In this document: one piece after another, positions 16,523-25,429 of the stretch
How positions within the stretch are numbered: position 1 is the stretch's first letter
Layout of the letters: every line of letters starts with the position of its first letter
Source of the DNA: Bacteroidia bacterium
GTDB lineage: Bacteria; Bacteroidota; Bacteroidia; J057
Assembly (NCBI GenBank): GCA_041391665.1
Contig: JAWKNO010000003.1
Location: 310,001 to 374,000 of the forward strand
Direction: 5' to 3'
DNA length: 64,000 nt
Notes under the pieces: model-generated
Told to the model about the DNA's origin: nothing
What the model saw: the letters and a program-made list of their open reading frames with translations, nothing else
The model's database searches: none
Program-made: the position numbers and the translations under genes

Positions 16523-17491
16523 ATGAAAAACGTTTCCCTTTCCCGCCGAAAAATGCTTGCCGGTATTGGTGGTATTACCGGCCTATCGCTATTTCCCGGC
16601 CAACTTTTCAGCCAGTCCGCTGAAGAAACTGCCAGTGCGCTTTCCTCTGTCAAACACAATTTCTCCTTCTGCCTCAATACCAGTACGATTTCCGGGCAAA
16701 AGGTGGGGCTTGTCAAAGAAATTGAAATCGCAGCCAAAGCGGGCTATGATGCTATCGAAATCTGGATTCGCTCCATCGACCAGTACCTTGCCGATGGCGG
16801 AAATCTCAAAGATCTGAAAAAACGGATCGATGACCTCGGCATCAAAGTCGTTGATGCTATCGGCTTTGCGCCCTGGATCGTCGATGACAACGATACCCGC
16901 ATCAAAGCGCTGGAACAGGCGAAAAGGGAAATGGATATGCTCGCTCAAATTGGCTGCCCCCGTCTCGCTGCACCTCCCGCTGGTGCTACCAACATAGGCG
17001 GCCTCGACTTGTACAAAGCAGCAGAGCGTTTCCGCGCCCTGGTCGAGCTGGGTCAGCAAATGGCGGTAAACCCACAACTGGAAGTATGGGGATTTTCAAA
17101 AAATCTTTCCCGACTGAGTGAGGTTTTGTTTGTTGCTGCGGAATGTGGCCATCCCAAAACCAGAATCCTCCCCGATATCTATCACCTCCACAAGGGTGGC
17201 TCCGATTTTGACGGGCTTAAGCTGATGAGCGGCCCGTTGATCGAAATTTTCCACATGAATGACTACCCCGCAGAACCTGGCCGGATAGAAATTCAGGATA
17301 AAGACCGCATCTATCCCGGAGACGGGGTGGCACCGGTAACCGATGTTTTACGGGATCTCCACCAAGGCGGGACACCCAAAATTCTTTCGCTGGAACTGTT
17401 TAACCGCACACTTTGGGAGCAGGATGCTTTGGAGGTAGCCAAAACGGGTCTGGCAAAAATGAAGGAATCCGTCGCGCTGGCAATTCAATAG
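16523..17491 (+). CDS. Sugar phosphate isomerase/epimerase-like TIM barrel with Tat leader
   Basis: The start at ATG 16523 gives 322 aa beginning MKNVSLSRRKMLAG, a twin-arginine type leader; the longer frame from a TTG at 16472 would hide it. The mature part is an AP-endonuclease-2/xylose-isomerase-like barrel: AGYDAIEIWIRS, KVVDAIGFAPW, PRLAAPPAG, ILPDIYHLHKGGSDFD, EIFHMNDYPAEP and ILSLELFN, with the expected metal-binding Glu, Asp and His residues. Family members isomerise or dehydrate sugars; the substrate is unknown. The upstream intergenic stretch contains the phrase CCACGAATGTCACGAATG (about 16369-16386), which looks like a dispersed intergenic repeat. The 3' end overlaps the convergent ChaN gene by 7 bp. 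Confidence 0.88.
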   Translation: MKNVSLSRRKMLAGIGGITGLSLFPGQLFSQSAEETASALSSVKHNFSFCLNTSTISGQKVGLVKEIEIAAKAGYDAIEIWIRSIDQYLADGGNLKDLKKRIDDLGIKVVDAIGFAPWIVDDNDTRIKALEQAKREMDMLAQIGCPRLAAPPAGATNIGGLDLYKAAERFRALVELGQQMAVNPQLEVWGFSKNLSRLSEVLFVAAECGHPKTRILPDIYHLHKGGSDFDGLKLMSGPLIEIFHMNDYPAEPGRIEIQDKDRIYPGDGVAPVTDVLRDLHQGGTPKILSLELFNRTLWEQDALEVAKTGLAKMKESVALAIQ

Positions 17492-18369
17492 GTTTTGGTC
17501 ATGTCTTCCGGTACAACGATATAAAAATCAGCCTTGCCTTTGTTTTCTTCTGCAACTTCTGTGGTAGAAGCCTGCTCTGTAAGGGTGATATTCATAATAT
17601 TCAGTCCCGGGCGGTAATGATTGAGATACCAGATAATTCCTTCTTTTGAATCGGAATGATAAGATCCGTTCATATGGAAAAAGAGGGTATTTTCAGGCAT
17701 ATTTTCCAGTATAGAATGTGCCATGGTCGCATCCTTTACCGCCTGGGCTGAAATAAAACTTTTTAGCTTCTCCTCATCCATCTGGTGCCCCCCCATCAGA
17801 CTTTTCATTGCCTGGTATGAGGGCAAATTGTAATCGATGGTAATAGGTATGGGAGCAATAAAAACACGTTCATGTTGCGGCAGGGTATCGAGATAAGAAA
17901 GTCCCTGAGAATAGACAATCCGCGCATATCGACGGGGAATATTGGTCCCGATTACAGCAATATTATTCTCTTTACAGTAATCGACTACGGGTCGGTAATC
18001 GGTTTCGTAGTTGTTCCAGAGATCAACGCTGTCCTGAAATTGTTTGTCGGTAAGATCGCCCCGGAGATACTGTTCCAGCCGGGCCTGCTGGTTTCTTTCA
18101 AACATTTCCATACCGACGACCAGGTTTTTTCCTTCAGGATTTTTATGCAGGTCGCGGGTAAGCTCAAACTCCAGCCAATGGGCGATGGGATTGTTGTGAG
18201 ACTCGCCAAAGCAAATAACATCTGCATCCGAAAGTTTACGGAGCATTTTGCCGTAGTTGATTTCCTTACCTTTCTGGTCGAAAATCCGGTAGGCCGGTTT
18301 TTCCTGCGACATAAGAGGGAAAGCGTAAATGAGGCACAAAAAAAGTACCCACGAAGTGCGTTTTTTCAT
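17485..18369 (-). CDS. ChaN-type (DUF399) haem-binding/Tiki-like protein
   Basis: This 294-aa protein has a signal peptide (1-22). The DUF399 signature is visible as DVICFGESHNNPIAHWLEFE near residue 50, then VVGMEMFERNQQ and VVDYCKENNIAVIGTNIPRR. These are the conserved Glu/His positions of the ChaN-Tiki (TraB) superfamily. ChaN from Campylobacter binds haem and is linked to iron uptake; other members may be metal-dependent peptidases. No TonB gene is next to it, so the iron role is only a possibility. A terminator lies directly upstream, so it has its own promoter. Confidence 0.9.
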   Translation of the reverse strand: MKKRTSWVLFLCLIYAFPLMSQEKPAYRIFDQKGKEINYGKMLRKLSDADVICFGESHNNPIAHWLEFELTRDLHKNPEGKNLVVGMEMFERNQQARLEQYLRGDLTDKQFQDSVDLWNNYETDYRPVVDYCKENNIAVIGTNIPRRYARIVYSQGLSYLDTLPQHERVFIAPIPITIDYNLPSYQAMKSLMGGHQMDEEKLKSFISAQAVKDATMAHSILENMPENTLFFHMNGSYHSDSKEGIIWYLNHYRPGLNIMNITLTEQASTTEVAEENKGKADFYIVVPEDMTKTY

Positions 18370-18377
18370 GCAGCAAT

Positions 18378-18401
18378 ATAAAAAAATCCCTGAAAAGGGA
18401 T
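18378..18401 (-). terminator. Rho-independent terminator of the 18.4-19.9 kb transcript
   Basis: On the minus strand a perfect 6-bp stem (ATCCCT/AGGGAT, 18386-18401) with a four-base loop is followed by a run of T (A-run 18378-18385 on the + strand). It sits 8 bp after the stop at 18409 and just before the start of the ChaN gene. Confidence 0.8.
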
Positions 18402-18408
18402 AGGATTA

Positions 18409-18822
18409 TTAGATGCGTACTTCTTTTACCTGATAAAAAAATCCGTCGGAAACTTCGAAGAAGTAGGTACCCGAATCGAGATTGCTGACCGTATATTCCA
18501 GTCTGCCACTCCGTTCTGGTTCCTGTTGCTCCTGAAGGAGGACATTACCGGTTTCGTCCATTACTCTGATCACGGATTCATCCTGATCGAAAGGGCTAAG
18601 TTCTACACGAAGACGCGCAGAGTCATCGCCATCGGGATTAACAATAAAACCAACAGAAGAGCGAGGTTGTGTCGAATGAGATTCGGGATAATGTTTCTTT
18701 TCAACAGAGACCATTGTTATGGTATAATGCCAGGTTTGGGAAAAATGTTTAGCAATTGCTATAAAAGCAAAAACCAAGCCAATGAAAATACCCGAACCTA
18801 AGAATAAGTCCGGGTATCGCAT
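18409..18822 (-). CDS. Membrane-anchored protein with a sorting-domain-like beta-sandwich
   Basis: A start at 18822 gives 137 aa (MRYPDLFLGSGIF); an alternative start at 18873 would overlap the upstream gene. One hydrophobic helix (about 6-25) is followed by a small beta-rich domain with VIRVMDETGNVLLQ and LDSGTYFFEVSDG, which resembles Por-type C-terminal domains but lacks a passenger. It is probably periplasmic, anchored in the inner membrane. Function unknown. Co-directional with the DUF4412 gene, and the pair ends at the terminator at 18378-18401. Confidence 0.6.
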   Translation of the reverse strand: MRYPDLFLGSGIFIGLVFAFIAIAKHFSQTWHYTITMVSVEKKHYPESHSTQPRSSVGFIVNPDGDDSARLRVELSPFDQDESVIRVMDETGNVLLQEQQEPERSGRLEYTVSNLDSGTYFFEVSDGFFYQVKEVRI

Positions 18823-18862
18823 ATTTTTATTTTTAGGATAATACCAGATTGGTATAAAGGGA

Positions 18863-19852
18863 CTATTTTCCAAACATAGAACCCAGTGAGCTCATATCCG
18901 TTACGGTAAATCCATCGGTAGAGAAGATGTTTTTATCAACGGATCCAATTTTAAGGTTTTTGATAAAAATATCATGTGTTTCATCTTTTCCTTTGGTCTC
19001 TGTATGAGACTCCAGCAAAAACCCTTTGATTTTATAGACATTGGTATAATCGGTCATTCCACCATTGCTGTCTTTGACCTTGATAAAATCAGTAAGAGAG
19101 GTAACATCCACATTCAGGTCTTCGGTCAACCACACATGGCTAAGTTCTTTTTCGGTATCCACGATATACTCCTTACACAAATAGCCTTCAATCACACGGG
19201 TTTGGCCGGTAGGAGTGATGGTATAGTTTTCCTTATCCACCGAGGTATTGGAGACACCCACTTTAATGTTGGGGATTTTGGTGATCATGGCTGTTTTTTC
19301 ATTCCCTTTCACAGTTTTCATGGTCGATTTACGGGTCTGACGGTCGTAAATCATAATCATTTCGGTAACCTCATCATCCTGGCTTTCGAGTTCCGTAGCG
19401 AATTGAAACTTGTCAATATGATAGGTCATGGATACGGGATTATCTTTTTTCAGTTTTCCGTTTTTGTATTCGGAGCTGGATAAGGTAAAACTTCCGATAA
19501 AACTGGAGGGCTGTACTGCCTCATTGGATTCTTCTTCATCCATGGAGATGGAGACTTCACTTTCTTTAGACTTGATGGTTACATTGCCCTGATCATCAGA
19601 AGAAATTTCCGTATCGGCTTCGCCATCTCCGTCTGTATCGACTTCACCTGCCTCTTTTTTCTTTTTGTTAAAAATATTGTCCAGCGCATCATCAATGGCA
19701 TCATCCACTTTTCTGTCTACCCGCTGGTCAACTTTTCTTTTGACTTTATTACCTACATTGATCTGTGCAGAGGCAGGGCTGATTCCTGCAAAAAATGCAA
19801 GTAGTAATACAACAATAGTAATTGATTTGAGGGGAGTTTGATTGATCTTCAT
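18863..19852 (-). CDS. DUF4412 domain secreted protein
   Basis: This 329-aa protein has a signal peptide (1-29, ending SASAQ-like). The mature N-terminus is strongly charged (VKRKVDQRVDRKVDDAIDDA), then an acidic linker with DTDGDGEADTE. The rest (about 115-320) matches DUF4412: GQTRVIEGYLCKEYIV, HVWLTEDLNVD and GFLLESHTE. DUF4412 proteins of Bacteroidota are exported beta-rich proteins of unknown role. Charged helical N-terminus plus possible Ca-binding Asp cluster are visible; nothing points to catalysis. Confidence 0.85.
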   Translation of the reverse strand: MKINQTPLKSITIVVLLLAFFAGISPASAQINVGNKVKRKVDQRVDRKVDDAIDDALDNIFNKKKKEAGEVDTDGDGEADTEISSDDQGNVTIKSKESEVSISMDEEESNEAVQPSSFIGSFTLSSSEYKNGKLKKDNPVSMTYHIDKFQFATELESQDDEVTEMIMIYDRQTRKSTMKTVKGNEKTAMITKIPNIKVGVSNTSVDKENYTITPTGQTRVIEGYLCKEYIVDTEKELSHVWLTEDLNVDVTSLTDFIKVKDSNGGMTDYTNVYKIKGFLLESHTETKGKDETHDIFIKNLKIGSVDKNIFSTDGFTVTDMSSLGSMFGK

Positions 19853-19971
19853 TTTTAAATTCTAATTAAGATTTTAGGTGTTTAGGTAACGACATTAGAC
19901 GGAATAAAAATACATACCTGACCTGATCATTAAAAAAAAATATATTTTCTGATAAAAGCGGGCCTTATTTT

Positions 19972-22728
19972 TCAGAGTTTTTCTTTCAGATATCTGGCGG
20001 TATAGGAGGCCGCAATATCCAGCAACCCTTCCGGTTTGCCCTGATACAGCAATTGTCCTCCCTGGTCACCGCCTTCCGGGCCGAGGTCTATGATCCAGTC
20101 TGCGCATTTAATCACATCCATATTGTGCTCAATGATCAGCACGGTATTTCCTTTTTCAACCAGTTCATTCATCGCACGAAGCAATTTTTTGATATCATCA
20201 AAGTGCAGGCCGGTGGTAGGTTCGTCAAAAATATAAAATGCGCCCTGGGCCAAAGTTGACTGACTGAGAAAGAAAGCCAGTTTCATCCTTTGCGCTTCGC
20301 CTCCCGATAAGGTGCTGGTACTCTGCCCCATCCGCAAATACCCCAACCCTACCCTGTCGAGAATCTCCAGTTTCTCTTCCAGTTTGGGCACATTACTGAA
20401 AAAACTCATCCCTTCATGAATGGTCATATTCAGGATGTCGTCAATATTCTTACCATTATACTCGACTTCGAGTACATGTTTTTTAAAGCGCTTACCGTGG
20501 CAGACATCGCAAAGGAGTTTGACATCGGGCAAAAACTGCATTTCCACTGTCACATATCCTTCTCCCTGACAATTGTCACAGCGACCGCCTTCTATATTAA
20601 AAGAGAAATCACCGGGCTTCAGCGCTTTGATTTTGGCGATCTGCTGTTTGGCAAACAGATCGCGTATGTGGTCATAGGCTTTGATATAAGTAACGGGATT
20701 GGATCTGCTGCTGCGGCCAATGGGCTGTTGATCGACCATTTCCACCAACTTGATCTGATCTGCGTCGCCGGTTAGTGATTTCAGAAATCCTCCTCTTTCG
20801 CCCGGCTGACTGAGTTTTTTCCGAAGCGCAGGATACAGAATTTTTTCGATCAGGGTAGTTTTTCCTGATCCGCTCACCCCTGTTACGACTGTAATACCAT
20901 AGAGCGGGATTTCCACATCCACCCCTTTGAGGTTATGCATACGGGCACCTTCCAATTTGATACGGCTCGCCTGTTTTCTTCTGAATGCAGGAACAGGAAT
21001 AGAATCCTTACCCGTAAGATAATTTGCTGTTAGGGTATTGGCATTTGCCAGATCTGCATATTTTCCGTTGAAAACAATTTCACCGCCTAGTTCTCCTGCA
21101 CCCGGACCAAGGTCGATCAGCTGGTCTGCTTTTTTCATGATCCCTTCATCGTGTTCGACCACAACCACGGTATTGCCCTGATCGCGGAGCGATTCAAGTA
21201 CATCGATCAGTTTGTCGGTATCTCTGGCATGAAGGCCGATACTGGGTTCGTCCAGAATATACATCGACCCCACCAACCCGCTGCCAAGAGAAGTTGCCAG
21301 TCGGATCCGCTGCATTTCGCCACCGGAGAGGGTATTGATTTTCCGGTTGAGGGAAAGGTACCCCACCCCCACTTTGCTGAGGTATTCGAGACGGGCGATA
21401 ATTTCAGAAAGCACCCGCTTGGCGATAATCTGATCCGTATCATCGAGATTCAGCCCCTTGATGACCGGAAGCAGATCGGAGAGTTGCATAAACAGAAAAT
21501 CGCTGATGGAGTGTCCATCCACCTTTACATATTCTGCATCTTTACGAATACGGCTGCCTTTACAATCAGGACAGTGGGTATAACCTCTGAATCTGGCAAG
21601 CATCACCCGGTATTGTATTTTATGAGGCTGCGAGGCGAGGTATTCGAAAAAACTGTTGATCCCACCTACGCCCCTCACCCCTTTCCACAACATATCCTTT
21701 TCAGCTTCGGACAGATCGAGGTAAGCGCGATGGATGGGGAACCCGGCGGGTGATGCTACCTCCATCCACTCTTCCTGAAAACGGCCCATACTTTCACCGC
21801 GCCAGGGCGCAACGGCACCTTCATAGACCGACATACTTTGGTCGGGGATGACGAGTTCTTCATCTATACCGAGAATACGGCCAAAGCCTTCACAGGTAGC
21901 GCAGGCGCCATAAGGATTGTTGAAGCTGAAAAAATTGACCGATGGCCGTTCGAAGGCAATACCATCAGCCTCAAATCTTTCAGAAAACATACGGGGTGCC
22001 CCATCATTAATAGAAATGATACAGGAGCCCAGGCCTTCCTGATAGGCGGTTTGTACACTGTCGGACAGACGGCTGCGGAGATCGCTGAGGCTTTCAGTGT
22101 TGAGGATCAGACGATCTACCAGAATTACCAACGAATCTTTGGGCGATTTTTCAGCATTTTCAATTTCTTCTTCAATAAACCTTACCTCATTATCTATGAA
22201 AATACGGGTAAACCCTTTTTGGAGCGAAAGTTCAAGTTCTGCCTTATATCCTTTGGACCGGATTTTTGTTTCAGCGAGTATAAGAATCCGGCTGCCCGCT
22301 TCGTTGTCCATAATATAATCCACAACGTCACTCACAGCATCACTAGTGACCAATTTTCCGGACACTGGTGAATAAGTTTTGCCCGCACGGGCAAAAAGCA
22401 GCTTCAAAAAGTCATAAATTTCGGTCACAGTGCCTACTGTAGAGCGCGGATTGGAGGTACTTACCTTCTGTTGAATAGCCATTGCCGGCGAAATTCCCTG
22501 AATATAGTCCACATCAGGCTTCTCCATCCTATCGAGAAACTGCCGGGCATAGGAGCTGAGACTTTCCACATAACGACGCTGACCCTCAGCGTATAAGGTA
22601 TCAAAAGCAAGGGAAGATTTGCCGGAGCCACTCACTCCAGTCACCACAACGAGCCGTTCACGGTCAATTTTTAACGAAACATTCTTCAAATTATTGACTC
22701 TGGCATTCTTTATGTATATATGTTCCAT
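19972..22728 (-). CDS. uvrA: UvrA excinuclease subunit (UvrA2-like paralogue)
   Basis: This 918-aa protein has the complete double-ABC layout of UvrA. The first Walker A is GVSGSGKSSLAFDT (near residue 32) and the first signature is TLSGGEMQRIRLA. A second Walker A, GVSGSGKTTLIEK, is followed by the zinc module CDNCQGEGYVTV...CDVCHGKRF, the second signature TLSGGEAQRMKLA and FDEPTTGLH. In canonical UvrA a first zinc site precedes FSFNNP; here that stretch reads ERPSVNFFSFNNP without the CxxC. This fits the second UvrA type common in Bacteroidota. Role: damage recognition in nucleotide-excision repair or a related transport or resistance role. No uvrB or uvrC is nearby. Confidence 0.93.
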   Translation of the reverse strand: MEHIYIKNARVNNLKNVSLKIDRERLVVVTGVSGSGKSSLAFDTLYAEGQRRYVESLSSYARQFLDRMEKPDVDYIQGISPAMAIQQKVSTSNPRSTVGTVTEIYDFLKLLFARAGKTYSPVSGKLVTSDAVSDVVDYIMDNEAGSRILILAETKIRSKGYKAELELSLQKGFTRIFIDNEVRFIEEEIENAEKSPKDSLVILVDRLILNTESLSDLRSRLSDSVQTAYQEGLGSCIISINDGAPRMFSERFEADGIAFERPSVNFFSFNNPYGACATCEGFGRILGIDEELVIPDQSMSVYEGAVAPWRGESMGRFQEEWMEVASPAGFPIHRAYLDLSEAEKDMLWKGVRGVGGINSFFEYLASQPHKIQYRVMLARFRGYTHCPDCKGSRIRKDAEYVKVDGHSISDFLFMQLSDLLPVIKGLNLDDTDQIIAKRVLSEIIARLEYLSKVGVGYLSLNRKINTLSGGEMQRIRLATSLGSGLVGSMYILDEPSIGLHARDTDKLIDVLESLRDQGNTVVVVEHDEGIMKKADQLIDLGPGAGELGGEIVFNGKYADLANANTLTANYLTGKDSIPVPAFRRKQASRIKLEGARMHNLKGVDVEIPLYGITVVTGVSGSGKTTLIEKILYPALRKKLSQPGERGGFLKSLTGDADQIKLVEMVDQQPIGRSSRSNPVTYIKAYDHIRDLFAKQQIAKIKALKPGDFSFNIEGGRCDNCQGEGYVTVEMQFLPDVKLLCDVCHGKRFKKHVLEVEYNGKNIDDILNMTIHEGMSFFSNVPKLEEKLEILDRVGLGYLRMGQSTSTLSGGEAQRMKLAFFLSQSTLAQGAFYIFDEPTTGLHFDDIKKLLRAMNELVEKGNTVLIIEHNMDVIKCADWIIDLGPEGGDQGGQLLYQGKPEGLLDIAASYTARYLKEKL

Positions 22729-22749
22729 GTTGGATATTACGTTATGAGA

Positions 22750-22781
22750 TTTGGAAAGGATTGCATCTATTTTTATATTTG
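22750..22781 (+). promoter_or_regulatory. Bacteroidota-type promoter before the ECF sigma gene
   Basis: TTTG at 22750-22753, a 20-bp spacer, then TATATTTG at 22774-22781: a full match to the -33 TTTG / -7 TAnnTTTG consensus of Bacteroidota housekeeping promoters. Transcription would start near 22788 and leave a leader of about 140 nt before the sigma gene at 22930. Confidence 0.65.
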
Positions 22782-22929
22782 ATAATCTAAACCAGGGTCA
22801 TATCTATCTTTAAGTCAAAATACGATACACCATGCGGCTGATCGCAGTTTTTCCCTAACGCGATAACAGTGCGTAGAACTTAACAGACTCGTATGACAAA
22901 TATCTACGTGACTCACTAAATTCGATGTC

Positions 22930-23544
22930 ATGGAGAAGGCGCTAATTAAGAAAACTCAGGACAGAGACCTCATTAAAGGTTTCATCTCCGGTAATGACCT
23001 ATGTTTTGATGTACTGATACAAAGGTACAAATCAAAGGTGTTTACCACAATTTATTTAATTGTAAAAGACCGTAGTGTCGCGGAAGATTTGTTTCAGGAT
23101 GTAATGATCAAGGTCGTCCGCATGATTCGCTCGGGAAAGTACAATGAAGAAGGGAAATTTCTTCCCTGGGTGATTCGCATTGCCCGAAATCTTGCCATAG
23201 ACCACTTCCGAAAAGTACAGCGAACACCCGTACAGCGCGAAAGCGAGGACTACGATGTGTTCCAGTCTGCCCAACGTTTGGAAGGGAGTTCTGAAGACGA
23301 GATAATAACGGAGGAAAATGCTCGTTATATCAGAGGATTGATTCAGAAACTTCCGGATAAACAAAGGGAAGTACTAATCATGCGGTCTTATGCAGATCTG
23401 AGCTTCAAGGAAATTGCTGCGATCACAGATGTAAGCATAAATACTGCCCTTGGGCGCATGCGTTATGCATTGCTCAATCTGAAAAAACTGGCGCAGGACA
23501 ACGGAACGCTGCAGGATTATGAAGAACAAGAAGTTCACCGATGA
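22930..23544 (+). CDS. RNA polymerase sigma factor, ECF type
   Basis: This 204-aa sigma-70 family protein has region 2 (about 25-95; AEDLFQDVMIKVVRMI and FLPWVIRIARNLAIDHFRK) and region 4 (about 135-190; LPDKQREVLIMRSYADLSFKEIA with a helix-turn-helix DVSINTALGRMRYAL). It lacks regions 1.1 and 3, so it is an ECF-type sigma. The following gene overlaps it by 26 bp and encodes a single-pass membrane protein, the usual arrangement of a sigma with its regulator. A consensus promoter lies upstream. Confidence 0.93.
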   Translation: MEKALIKKTQDRDLIKGFISGNDLCFDVLIQRYKSKVFTTIYLIVKDRSVAEDLFQDVMIKVVRMIRSGKYNEEGKFLPWVIRIARNLAIDHFRKVQRTPVQRESEDYDVFQSAQRLEGSSEDEIITEENARYIRGLIQKLPDKQREVLIMRSYADLSFKEIAAITDVSINTALGRMRYALLNLKKLAQDNGTLQDYEEQEVHR

Positions 23545-24055
23545 AGATATTATCCGTTTCATCTACGATGAAATGGTCCCTCATGAGAGCGAAGCTTTCC
23601 TGGTAGAGCTTTGCTCTGATGAGCTTTTGTGGGAGCGATATGAATTCCTACAGGAAACAGCCGGCATGGCTGCCAGTGTAGTATATGAACCCTCCGAGCA
23701 ATCAGTCCAGAAAGTCATGGACTATGTCCGTGAAACGGCTCCCTATATCCCTCAGCCGACTCGTGCTGATCGCTTCAGAGATGCTACCCGCACCTTTATT
23801 GCAGGAAAAATACCCATGGCTATCAGCCTCAACGCGGTAATTGTTGTGGCTTTTATCTTTTTTGTAACAGTTGCCATCATGGGATCGGCCTACCAACTTA
23901 CCCGTGGCGGTATTATTACCCCTAAAGGTACGCTGGTACAGCAGGTTGACGATGAAAATACAGAGCTTTATCAATGGGATGACTCAGCCATTGAAGAAGA
24001 ACTGATGCAAATACGCAAAAGCGTGGACAACCTCCGCGAAGATCCTGTATTATAA
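23519..24055 (+). CDS. Putative anti-sigma factor, single-pass membrane protein
   Basis: This 178-aa protein starts inside the end of the sigma gene. The N-terminal 70 residues are acidic and helical (DEDIIRFIYDEMVPHESEAF), followed by a linker with Pro residues and one membrane helix (about 101-123, MAISLNAVIVVAFIFFVTVA). The C-terminal part is acidic and ends in a helix. There is no clear zinc-binding HxxxCxxC motif, so it is not a ZAS-type anti-sigma. The role is inferred from the overlap with the sigma gene and the cytosol-TM-periplasm layout. Confidence 0.7.
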   Translation: MKNKKFTDEDIIRFIYDEMVPHESEAFLVELCSDELLWERYEFLQETAGMAASVVYEPSEQSVQKVMDYVRETAPYIPQPTRADRFRDATRTFIAGKIPMAISLNAVIVVAFIFFVTVAIMGSAYQLTRGGIITPKGTLVQQVDDENTELYQWDDSAIEEELMQIRKSVDNLREDPVL

Positions 24056-24074
24056 GTCTGAAAGTTTGATCCTC

Positions 24075-24398
24075 CTATACCTGTTCCCAGATACCTCCAT
24101 TGCGTATCAACATATGGGTATCGGTAATCAATTCTAATGGTACTGGCCCGTACACATGCGGGAACAATTCATCCCGATCAGGGGCAGGTTCCCATTTCAG
24201 CAAATGTTTGATATTTTTTTCAGCAATTTCCAGGACTACCAATTCCTCATAGCCTGCAAAAAACAAATTGGCAGATTCCATCATTTGTTCTTTGGTAGAA
24301 AAGTGGATAAAACCTTCACTTGCCAGTGATGCTGTGTGGTAAACGCCTTTTCTCAGCGCATTTTCCCAGTCCGCCGTCGTTGCGAGATGATATATCAT
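24075..24398 (-). CDS. DUF952 family protein
   Basis: This 107-aa protein matches DUF952 over its full length: MIYHLATTADWENA, EGFIHFSTKEQM, LVVLEIAEKNI and ELFPHVYGPVPLELI. The conserved His residues in GFIHFS and FPHVYG are present; the fold is related to ADP-ribosyl-transferase-like domains, but activity is not established. The gene overlaps the upstream nucleotidyltransferase by 4 bp (ATGA), so the two are co-translated. Confidence 0.9.
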   Translation of the reverse strand: MIYHLATTADWENALRKGVYHTASLASEGFIHFSTKEQMMESANLFFAGYEELVVLEIAEKNIKHLLKWEPAPDRDELFPHVYGPVPLELITDTHMLIRNGGIWEQV

Positions 24399-25390
24399 TC
24401 GTCAAAATCAATTTCTGTGTTGTCTCCGATATTGATACTATTGGCTTTGCCTTTCAGGGTCGTATCATTGCCTACCACGGAATTATTGAGGATAATAGAT
24501 TCCAACCGGGAGTAGGCACCCAATATTGAATTTCTCACAATCGAATTTTCTATCTTTGCATTTTCGGCAATGGCTGCATAAGGCCCGATTATGGAATTGC
24601 TGATTTCACATCCTTCCGCAATGAATACCGGAGGAATAATTACAGAATTGTGATACTGCTGCACCGGCGTTTCCTGTATTCGCTCTAGTAATATCCGGTT
24701 GGTGAGCAAAAGACTCTGTTTTCTCCCACAGTCAAACCAGTTATCCACCCGATAGGTGCGAAACTTTACGCCACGGCGGATCATATTCATTAATGCGTCG
24801 GTCAGCGAATACTCCTGGTCGCCTTTTGTATCCGGCTGAATCATGTCCTTCAGTACATCCAGCAAAACCGGAATATGGGTAATTTTATACAACCCCACCA
24901 ACGCGAGATTACTCGTCGGAATATCTGGTTTCTCGCTGAGTTTTTTCACATATTGTGCCTCATCCAGCATCGCAATCCCAAACTCCCTCGGGTCATCCAC
25001 CTGATGTACAGCCAGCATTCCCCCTTCAGCATCGATAATGTGTTTGGTATCATCGCCGAAAATCGTATCACCAAGCAGAATTAAGATTTCCCCACAGTCC
25101 CGAATCGACTCGCGTGAAGTCCAGATAGCATGGGCCAGGCCCAGCCTGGGCTCCTGAACCACAAACTCCATATCAATTTTTCCGGAATAATGCGTTTCTA
25201 CATATTCCTGAATTTTTTCGCGGAGATAGCCCACAATAAAGACCTGCTCCCGGATACCAGCATCCAGGAGGTTTTCAATAATATGTCCCAGAATAGGTTT
25301 CCCCGCTACTGGTATCAGTGGCTTGGGTTGTGTATGGGTATGGGGTCTGAGCTTAGTTCCAACTCCGGCTACAGGAATCACTGCTTTCAT
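24395..25390 (-). CDS. Sugar-1-phosphate nucleotidyltransferase
   Basis: This 331-aa protein has the NTP-transferase Rossmann domain (1-240) with the signature PVAGVGTKLRPHTHTQPKPL and LILLGDTIF (metal Asp), plus a C-terminal left-handed beta-helix of hexapeptide repeats (about 250-325; ISNSIIGPYAAI, ENSIVRNSILGAYSRL). This architecture fits glucose-1-phosphate thymidylyl- or uridylyl-like transferases that activate sugars for surface polysaccharides. The exact nucleotide and sugar cannot be read from sequence. It is followed, with a 4-bp overlap, by the DUF952 gene. Confidence 0.88.
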   Translation of the reverse strand: MKAVIPVAGVGTKLRPHTHTQPKPLIPVAGKPILGHIIENLLDAGIREQVFIVGYLREKIQEYVETHYSGKIDMEFVVQEPRLGLAHAIWTSRESIRDCGEILILLGDTIFGDDTKHIIDAEGGMLAVHQVDDPREFGIAMLDEAQYVKKLSEKPDIPTSNLALVGLYKITHIPVLLDVLKDMIQPDTKGDQEYSLTDALMNMIRRGVKFRTYRVDNWFDCGRKQSLLLTNRILLERIQETPVQQYHNSVIIPPVFIAEGCEISNSIIGPYAAIAENAKIENSIVRNSILGAYSRLESIILNNSVVGNDTTLKGKANSINIGDNTEIDFDE

Positions 25391-25429
25391 CCAGCTTCAA
25401 TTAGATCAGAAAAACAACATTTTGCATGC

